From the NCBI GenBank assembly GCA_024516035.1, contig CM044961.1, positions 33,642,953 through 33,706,952 of the forward strand: a stretch of DNA of 64,000 nucleotides, given 5' to 3'. This DNA is from Bactericera cockerelli (Eukaryota; Arthropoda; Insecta; Hemiptera; Triozidae). This document shows, in pieces, positions 1-21,400 of this stretch. Made by a program: the position numbers and the translations under genes. A model generated the notes under the pieces. That model had not been told where the DNA came from. It did not search any database and was given only the letters and a program-made list of their open reading frames with translations. How positions within the stretch are numbered: the first letter of the stretch is position 1; each line of letters begins with the position of its first letter.

Positions 1-130
1 AAACTTATACAATAGTTTTACAATTAGAAAAATTTCAACTGTCTGAGTAAACTTACACAATTTGTGAAAAGTAAGTAACTGTCGGTATAAACTTCTAGTA
101 CATACAAGTTTGTCTGAACTCATAATAATT

Positions 131-413
131 GAATGCATGTATCAAAAAACCATCTATGTTACAAATTTTGGAAATTTTGGAAACTGTGGAAACTGATTCG
201 TTTGAAAATAATGATCTGAAAGGAGTTTAGAATACATAGCTTCAATTTTTTTTGGAAAAATGTTGTCAAGATAAGGTCTTGCAATCATTAAAAAAAAAAA
301 AAAAAAAAAAAAAATGAAGTTAGTATTCTAAACCACCCTCAGATAATTATTTTCAAGTAAAACTGTTTCCAAAATTTGTAACATCGTTTGTTTATTGAGA
401 TACACATTCAATT
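131..413. repeat. Fold-back inverted repeat downstream of drk
   Basis: Bases 131-246 are inversely similar to about 313-413 (shared blocks around GTTACAAATTTTGGAAAC, TGAAAATAAT and GTTTAGAATAC). The arms are separated by a poly(A) run at about 291-314. It sits in the drk 3' flank (1-826), where I see no other gene. It may be a fold-back or MITE remnant, or a structured 3' UTR. Confidence 0.6.
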
Positions 414-826
414 ATTAAGTGAAAGGTGCTCAAATAGTTTTTTAATGCAAATGAAAAATTAATTGCATAAATATTAATCTTACACAATAATTCTTCAGAG
501 TAATAAATTTTCTGCTTTGTATTGTCTTAAATTCTATGACAATCGTTGTATTAAGCACATGTCAATGTGAACTTATATGATAGTAATCACATGTTTTGTA
601 TATGTTAGTTATAATTTACTGCTGTTGTGAGTAGTTATCTGTTCTCACAGTACACTTGCACTTGTTTATCTATTGCCATTGGTAAACCAACACAGCATTT
701 GATTCTTAAAATTTCCTGGTAGACTTACAGAGCATTTGTTTATCAACTGTCCTTGTAAACTTATATGACAGTCAATTTCACTCACAAGTGGCTGGATACG
801 TCTTCATTCCTATTGGTGTCCGGGTC

Positions 827-12420
<11,594 letters not shown>

Positions 12421-15075
12421 TTTGACAATTTCTTTTCTCGACTGCTAGATTGTCTAGAGTTGATCGAATTTTCTTATTCAAAAGGAAGAGAATTTTACGT
12501 GAGGAGTGTCCTTGCTTGGAAAAGTTACTCAGACATCTCTCTCTCTTCAAACGAAGATTACGTTGATAGTACGGTTAACAAACACACGAAAACATTTCAA
12601 ACACATAAATTCACATTTAAGAAACACAAATTTCGATCAATCACCACTTAATTAGCTCTAAAGTTAATTAATTAATTATTTTAAACACACAAGTCTGAAA
12701 TTTGGTTTTGGATTTGGAACAATTTTCTTTTCATTTGTTATTTTTCCCCTACCTTCAGATTACATTTTTCTTTCCAAAGAGGTTTAGCTTATTTTCAAAA
12801 AAATCTAATGGCGGTAATTTTCAAATATATTTTATATATATGCGAAAATGGGACCATAACGAGTAAAATTCGTTATGATGGGAGGATGGGACCTCAAAAC
12901 AAAAATGTTAAAAAATAAAAATTGCCAGGGACCCAGAGAACCATAAACTACATATTATTTTAAAGGCAAGGAAATAATTTATTAATACACCCTCCTAATA
13001 TAGCCATATTTCTTTTGTTATAGGTATTGTCCTAAAAGTCTCATTAGATATTTCTCGGCGCGTAAAGCAAGTACTAGAAATAGCTCTTAGTCTTAATTAG
13101 CTTCTCTTAAAGGTCCCTGGAAAAATTTTAAATAGCTTTTTTGCGTTTTTTTTCAATTATGATGATACCTTTGACTATACCAACTTTCAAGCTCTGAAAC
13201 CTTTGCTTTCTCTCAAGATTATTATAATGTTGATTCATCCCAACTTTGTTGTTTTGGGAAAAAATATATCCCGCTCTCGCTGATTTAAGCTACCTAATAT
13301 TTTCAGTAACCAGTGGCGTACAGAGATGCTTTAAAAGGGGGAACACAAATGTCACAACTCACAAATAGATAAAATAAAATCTGAAAAAAGAAAAGTGAAA
13401 ACCCTGGATCTCTTCTTTAATTCTTGGAACTTGGAAGGTACCACTTATCACTCTTATCTATCTCTTCTTATTTTGTATTCTAGTCTGCTCAAGTGCAAAC
13501 CTGGTAGAATCACCAACTTAATGGATATTTAGATAATTTTTGAAAAAGTTCATTGAACTGTTTCTGTTCAGCTTCTTTGTCCTCTTTTGCTGTCTGCAAA
13601 TTTTACTGTTGTCCTCATTTTTAAATGAAAAGTAAGGGATAAAGTTCAGTTGGTTCCTTCAAGGGTTTATGTTTTGATTGTCTTCAACAACATAGAAATT
13701 TCCAGGATTCTTCACATCTTTAGATTTGTCATTCTGACAAGCTAGACAAGCTTCACATTCACAGTTGACAAGCTAGTCAATATTTAAAATAATGTTAACT
13801 TTTGATATATTTGTGTTTTAAGAATCAAACCATTGCTCTCTAGGTAGGTAAGTATTCTCCAATGTCATGTTATCTTCCAATACACCTATCAATGGTAAAC
13901 AATAATTTTGACAGGTTCATGGCTAACAAGAAAAATGCATCCAATTTCTAACACTAGAAATTATCTGAAGCAATAGTCTCATTGATAAGATCAAGGAGCA
14001 TGTTGGGTTGAATTATCTTGAAGTGAGCTAGAATCTTCTTCTTCATATAGAAAAGTTTTTTGCACAATGGCTCATATCCTATTAAAAATAAATTTATATT
14101 CAAAGTTATCCAAGGAAGGGTATTACCATTTTACCAAAAAAGAAAAGAGTAAAGTCTGTGTCATTTTGGATCAGTCTCAAGTGTTTTTAATTTCATGGTT
14201 AGGAAGGTTTAATCTGTTAAAGTTTATGTGTTTTTTTTATATTATATTTAAAAATATAGTTACCTGCATTAGTAATTTTCTAAAGCTAGGCAATCATTTT
14301 TTTTTTTTTTTTCTATAAGATAAGAGAAAGTTAAGGGAACAAGAGGTGTTGAATAATTTTGTTGAAGGTTATACAATTAATTCCATTCGTTATTTTATTT
14401 AGAAAAATAGAGATGAAACACTGCATGGGTATTCATTTATTTATAACTGGGTTGATATGTGGCTGCTAGGTCCCTACTCATGTATATCAGTACATGGCAA
14501 CAGGGACATAGCAGCCACATCTCTACCCATCTATTAGTCTGTAAACTTGTACTCTTGTCTTGTGCTATCCAAATAATAAAGCATTTGTGTGTATACCAAT
14601 TGGACATCTGTAATTTTGTCTTATCACAAAAGTAAATTATTTTCTCATATCTTCTGAACTATGAACCTGTCTATTTGTATAAAAATAGGTAATAACAATA
14701 GTAAAAATCTAACTTTATAATATATAATGATAACAAATACAAGTACACATACCTATACCTCCCAATTTTTTGTGTTTTTATTAGTCGGTCACAGTAGGTG
14801 CAAATTAGTTCCGAGAAATTTCTAATATTAGAAATTAGAAGTATTGTGCTTGTTTTTGTAAAAAAAAAATATTTTTTGCTCCAATTTCAATTTTTTCCAT
14901 ATATCTTTTATTTATTATTAGTACATAATATTATCAAGGATGTCTTTCACCAGGCTTATTAACTTAAATCAGTGTTTTTTGATGTTATTTAGTTATTATT
15001 ATTTATAGTTGAAATTTATAAGAGCCTAGAATTTGGAATAAGGACTTCGATTGTTATAGACCTTTAAATAAATGT

Positions 15076-15119
<44 letters not shown>

Positions 15120-15302
15120 ATTTTCTGTAAACTTTAATACTTGTGAAGGCACAATAGTATTTATTATATGGTAATATTTCAAAATAAATAGCAGGTTACT
15201 CTTTTTTTGTTTCTCAGGCTGTGATTGAGTATTTGTTTGTCTGAATGAATACTGTTCTATGTCACGTAAACGTGTCTCTCTGTTTGGGCTGACGATACTC
15301 CA
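12421..15302. other. Divergent intergenic region drk / DCUN1D3
   Basis: AT-rich spacer between two divergent start codons, so both promoters and 5' UTRs must lie here or further out. I see no coding sequence. It contains an 80-bp fold-back element (14449-14528), two copies of a palindromic motif (13943, 14817) and a poly(A) run (about 15080-15118). No convincing TATA or initiator element could be assigned. Confidence 0.6.
14449..14528. mobile_element. 80-bp fold-back / MITE-like element
   Basis: The arms GGGTTGATATGTGGCTGCTA and GGGTAGAGATGTGGCTGCTA (inverted) enclose about 30 bp. The arm resembles the ends of the repeats in drk intron 3 (GGCAGCCACATTTTGACCC), so these may be one family. Confidence 0.6.
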
Positions 15303-15402
15303 ATGGGCAAGTGCTTGTCATGCTTCCATGTACGTACCACTGAGCCGTTGCCTTCCAACAGTGACAGCTTTGTAGAGAACCACATTCAGAAACTGGAAAC
15401 AG
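15303..15402 (+). CDS. DCUN1D3-like exon 1 (lipidation motif)
   Basis: ATG followed by GGC AAG TGC (MGKC). It ends LETG at donor CAG|GTAAAA, phase 1. Upstream 15262-15302 is presumably 5' UTR. Confidence 0.88.
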
Positions 15403-18400
15403 GTAAAAATAATAAATTATATATATATTTAAGTTATAATTTAAATTATAATTATATATATTTTTTAAGGATCTTACCACTGTGCAAATGGTTTGCTTAA
15501 AATATATCACATAGAATTCTAATTCCTATGGTGGGAGGAGACTTCAATGGAAGAATTGCAGATCGGAGCTTTCTGGATGGGGAGTTGGCGGATGAATATG
15601 GTTTTTTATCTGAAAGATTATCTTTGGATCTGACAAGTAACAGGCGAGGGGAAATGCTGGTGGACTGCATGGAGGAATTCGGACTGATAGCGCTTAATGG
15701 TAGAACGGAGGGTGACATACCAGGTCAATACACATACATTAGTAAGGCTGGAAATAGTACAGTAGACTTGGTATGGTGTCATCTCGAGTTTTGTCAGCGA
15801 GTACTGCAGCTGCGGGTATCTGACTGCATCCTTACCTCGGATCATCTCCCGGTGACTGTCTGTCTTGATATTAAAGGTAATGACAACCCCATAAGTGATG
15901 CCGAGACTGCCGAAGAAGATAATTTAAAAGTAAAACGACACATATGGAAGGATGAAGAAGAAAAAATTGAACTGTTCTGCCAGGCCTTAAGCATTAAACT
16001 TCCGCCCTTAGATCCACGCTCTGTTTACTATGATCTAAAACAAAATATAGAAGAAGTGGTTGCTCAACTAGGATGGGTGCAAGAGATACGTGTTAAAAAG
16101 AAAACATTCAAGAAAAAACCTTGGTACACAGGTGAATGTTATAGGCTAAGGAATTTGTATAGAAATCACTTCAGAAGATGGAAACGGAAACATAAAAGAG
16201 AAGATATGGTTAACTTTATACAGTACAAAAAAGTGTACTTTCAAACCTGTACAATTCTTAAAAAAAAGCATGAAAAGATATTTAAAGAAAAGTTGTCAAA
16301 TCTTAAAAATGCCGGGGAGTTCTGGAAAGCGGTAAAATTGTATAAACCAAAAAAAGAAAATAAATGCAGTACGATATCACTGCAAATATGGTGTGAACAT
16401 TTAAAAAAAATATTCCCAGCACCCGAAGTTATTTACACGGAACTTGAATTCATGGACGTTATGAGGGCGGATATGGATCTGTGTTTTACTTTGGGAGAAC
16501 TAGAGATGAGTATCAAAAGGATGAAAAATAATAAAAGTCCTGGCCCAGACCTTATTCTAAATGAGTATCTTAAGTGCTTGAATGAAGAATGGAAAAAAAG
16601 TCTACTCAGCTTTTTTAACTATTTATTTGATGGGGGAGAAGTCCCAGAAAATTTTACCCAATCCTACATGTTCATGTTATTTAAAAAAGGAGATCCTGCA
16701 AATCCACAAAATTTTAGGAGCATTGCCCTTCTAAATAATTTATTCAAATTGCTGACTCATATGATTTCTCAGAGAGTTCTTAGTTGGACTGAAAACAATA
16801 ATCTTTTCATAGAAGCGCAAGCCGGTTTCAGGCCCGGCCGCGGTTGCACGGACAATATCTATAATTTGGCAAGTATTGTTAATTTACATTTGATCAAAAA
16901 ACGAAAGCTATATGTAGCCTTTGTGGATTATAAATCCGCTTTCTCAGGGGTGAATCATGACCTTTTATTCGCAAAAATGTTCAGCTTTGGTATCTCAAGA
17001 AAAATTATATCGCTTCTCTGAAGACTCTACAAGCAAGCGGAAGTTAGAATTCGAGTCAACAACCAGCTAACACCGACCTCTAAAATTACTAAAGGTGTCT
17101 TAGAGGGTGATAGTATATCGCCTTTGAACTTCATTGTATTCATCAACGACTTAGAAGCATACTTGAGAAATCACGGAATGGAAGGTGTCTCTATTACAAG
17201 TTCAGTTTAATAGTTTAATAGAAGAATTCCTTAGGGAGAGAGCCACAAAAATTGTAATGAAAAACTAAAATAAATATACATTATTACATTATTACATTAC
17301 AATAGTTTTTTAATAGTTTATTTATTTATTTTCTTTATAAAGAACATTTATACAAAGGTACTTCTCCTAAGCTTTGAAGAGCTTCTAAGAAGAGCTCAGT
17401 GGATATCATTATACTGATCTACTGTGATGACCTAATCCTGCTAGCTTCCAGCAGGATAGACCTTCAGCGAAAACTTGACCTACTCTTCTCTTACTGTCAA
17501 CTGAACAAAATGACTGTTAATGAGTCCAAATCAAAAGTGGTAGTTTTCAGACGTGGGGGAAGGTTGGCGGAAGCTGATGTGTTTTATTATGCGGGCCGAC
17601 CGCTGGAAGTGAGTAGCGACTATACTTACTTGGGAGTCTCATTTTCATCTCATGGGGTGTTCCACAAAGCGTCACTGCAAGCACTTTCTAAAGGAAAAAT
17701 AGCCGTGGCATGTGTAAAAAATATTCTCATTTCTTCTAAGTCGGACTCATTTGAAAGTAGAATAAAATTGTTTGACTCAATAGCAGGGGCGACTCTTCTG
17801 TATGGAGCGGAGGTGTGGGCGTGGCGGTACGTGGATGTTCTCGAGAAATGTCAGACCCAATTTCTCAAGGGTGTATACCTTTTACCCAATAATACACCAA
17901 ACTACATGCTTAGAATAGAAATGGGGGTGGTTCATCTCTCATTCCACGTATTCAAACGGATTCTTAACTGGTGGCTGAAATTATTACAAATGGATCCCAA
18001 TAGATACCCGAATATTTGCTATCGACAACTGATGGTTCAAGATCTAAGGTCTAGCAACATACCAAAGTTCAACTGGGTCACACAATTAAAGCGGAAACTA
18101 GTTCAACTAGGGTATGGCAAAGTATGGGAAGCTCAAGACGCTACAGTACTGCGGGCAAGCATTCATGATATCCTGACTACCCTGTACACGGAGCTCATTG
18201 ATAGCGACTGGTCAAGACTCATGAGTTCATCTTACAATACAATTATGAAAGATTTGAAGCCACCAGTTGCAATCACGGATATGGATGAAGATTTCACGTC
18301 ATTATATTTGAAAGAATATTCGCCAATCAACCAGAGTAGGACAGTGGCCCAACTAAGACTGAGCGGTTCCATCATGAAGATTAACATAGGCAGAATATGG

Positions 18401-21400
18401 TACACTTGGGACACAGAACACACGTGTCTTGTGTGTAACCAGCAGGAACCAGAAAATTTGGCTCACTTTTTAATTTCTTGTCCTCAATATAGTGCTCTCA
18501 GAAATCAGTTCTTAGGTCTAAATACTAATAGCATAAGACAGGTTTTAGATATAAAAAATAAAAAACAATTAAATTCTATTTGTAATTATGTAAGTGGAGC
18601 ACTGAAAATTAGAGCATTCATTTTACAAGAATAAATCATTAGGTTATATCATTTATTTAGTTACCATCAATTTCACCATTGTAGATAATCCAGGAAGCAA
18701 GAAAATTATTATTATTATTATTTATTTTCTTTTAATTCTACTTAGAATTTGTTTAGCATGTATTTCTTCAGTTGAGTGTACTTATTAATTTTGTAGTTTT
18801 TAGTAGACATTTTTTAGTCAGTATTGTTATTATTTTTATTTCTCTCAGTATTTAAGTAATTATTTATTTGTTTTGTATATTATTGTGCCAACCATTGTAA
18901 CAAATTTTCTAAAAATTTAATACAAATATACATAAATTCTAAAAAAAAAAAAAAAAAAATTATAGAATTCTAATTCCTATACTATGTTGGTACTTCAAAG
19001 ACTTGTCCTGTAAACTCCTTGGTAATATTCCTCCAACTTCTGTACTGCTGTAACTATTTGTTGTTGTTGTTGTATATGTATAAGTATAAGTATAGGTAGT
19101 GCTTTATTTAGACTGTCAGTGCAAGACAGGTAGTCCCATTATGCCAACAGTTTCTGTTGTTGTGGTGTGAGCTACATCAAATTGCTTTGATGGTCTCTAA
19201 CTGGGTCAGTAAATAATAGTTTCAGTGTGATTATGTTTCTTCAAACATTTGAGAGAATAGTTAATTTATCAATGTAGGTACCTTCTTCTTTTACTCTGTC
19301 TTATCCCGCTCAAGCAGGGTCGACGTTGTTCAACCTCATGGTTGAGGTTGATTGGTTTTGGCACATTTTGGTTTTGGTTTTGGCGGTCTCCCCTACCTAT
19401 TTGACTTTAAAGTAGGTATTTTTCTTATTTTTTATAAATATTTTTCATTTTATTGTTACTAGGCTCCCACTTAGATTAGCCTTATGGGATTCCATGTCTT
19501 GAGACTACTCTCTAACTAGCCAGCTGACAGTCTATTCTGGTATGGTGTCTGTTGATAATCCTCCATCCATACTGATGATGTACTCAATGTCTGCTAACCA
19601 GTTACAGGCACAGAAATTTTTGTCCCTACAAGTAATACAAATATTTTACAACTGTACATATGTTTTACTGAATTTATTGTACTAAGGAAAAAAAAATGTA
19701 CTAAATAACCATGTGACAGTGTAAACACAATTATATCACATGTCTTCTCTACTCACTTCCAGATCTTCCCCCTGAATCAAATAATCAAGAAACTAATTTG
19801 TCGTGTGACAATAAACAGCATATAGTTTTGGAAAAGTCCATTTCTTCAATGAGCAACGGAACAACAAAAAATCACCTGAGTAAATCTCAATCCTCAAGTG
19901 TATCAAGCATGCAGCGATCAACGAGACATTCAAAGTCTCGGCAGAGTAGTGATGTTGCAAACGGTCCCTTGTTTACTGTGTCTGAGAACAAAATCAATGC
20001 CCTGTTTGAGACTTATAGAGATAAAGACTGCATTGACGAGGAGTGTATACTTGCTGACGGCATAGAACAGATGTGCAATGACTTAAACTTGTCACCCGAT
20101 GATGTGAAGATTCTGGTCTTTGCGTGGAAGCTGGATGCACAGCAAATGTGTAAATTTACACGAGCTGAATTTGTCAATGGACTGAAAGCTTTGAATGTAG
20201 ACAGTATTAAAGGTAAGTGGGTGACAAATCCTAAATGTTGAAGTAGATTTAGATGAGGTAGTCACGTCATCCAAGGACTGTTAGGCAATCCCTATTGGTG
20301 ATAAACCACCAAATGGCTAGATTTACCAATTGGTTTGAGTTCAACCACATGATAATGACACCCAGAAAAATAATAGATGAAAAAAATTGAAATAAGGGCA
20401 ATTTTTTTTTTTTTTACTAAACAAAAAAAACACAACACTTCTGATTTCTAATACTAGAAATTTATCGCAAGTAATACTTTAAAGTACAAAATTATATTTG
20501 ATGCTATAAATATTACTCGTAGAAGGGAATTAAATCCTCAACCGAGTATTTCCAACGTTCACTACCAACTTGCTCATTAGTGCACTGGTAGTTGTTGGTC
20601 TGGTAATCCAGTTAGTATTGGGATCTGCTGGTGCATATTTCACCTAATGCATGATTTTATCCTCTTATACATATTTGAAAATTTATTATTATGAATTTTA
20701 AACAATTTTCATTGTTCAAAATTGAATTTAAAAAACTTTATTTACAATTAATAGGTACAATGGAAAGGTATTATTATGTAATAGGAAATAAAGCCTGATC
20801 AAGGGTGGTGATAATGCATTTGTCATTATTTTCCTAAAAACGGCACCCAGCAGTATTGATAGACTAATCAAAACATGCAGAATACAGATGAAATTGACTG
20901 TAGAATAAATTATAATTTCTTTCTTGTGAGAAAAATATCGTTATAATTATTTATTAGTGGCCAAAGATAGACTCCTTCTTGTTTCAGATATCCAGAACAA
21001 GCTACCTGATATAGTAAACAAGTGCCGGGATAGTGCAGAAGAGTTTAAAAGTCTGTATAGGTAAAGTCCATCTCTTATTTTATTCTTCCTTTTCTTTACT
21101 AAAAAGTACAATACATAGGCCCTAGTGCAAAGTCAGACGTAATGCTCTTACAAATATTAATTATTGACCAATTTTTTTTATTATTATTATTATTTCTGGC
21201 ATTTTTAGGCAAGGTCATTCCTTACAGCCAAAATTGACCAATTAATGGCCCAGTTCAAATTTGAATTTTTGTCTTTAATGCTAATGGGCATTAAAGACAA
21301 AAAATTATATCAGCTGATTAAAACAAATACAATAACTTTAGATAGAACACACTCAGACTGGGTTACCATGCAAAAAAAACTGTAATTTTACATGCACACA

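Larger units (their letters stand above)
15511..18980 (+). mobile_element. 5'-truncated LINE with perfect 19-bp target duplication
   Basis: ATAGAATTCTAATTCCTAT occurs at 15511-15529 and 18962-18980. The element proper is 15530-18961 and ends in a poly(A) tail (about 18942-18959), typical of target-primed reverse transcription. The 5' end is truncated inside the endonuclease domain (it begins GGDFNGRI). It lies in sense in DCUN1D3 intron 1. The perfect duplication implies a young insertion. Confidence 0.95.

Noticed and set aside
12421..15302. Bidirectional promoter motifs for drk and DCUN1D3
   Set aside because: The gene arrangement suggests promoters here, but no TATA, Inr or other core element stood out enough to place.
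15528..17021. Host gene with an endonuclease domain
   Set aside because: RT motifs, a poly(A) tail and a perfect target duplication show it is a LINE. Its first ATG is created by the insertion junction.
19798..20241. Independent 147-aa gene starting at 19798
   Set aside because: The apparent start is an internal codon of DCUN1D3-like exon 2; the reading continues upstream to an acceptor at 19762 and downstream to a GTAAGT donor.
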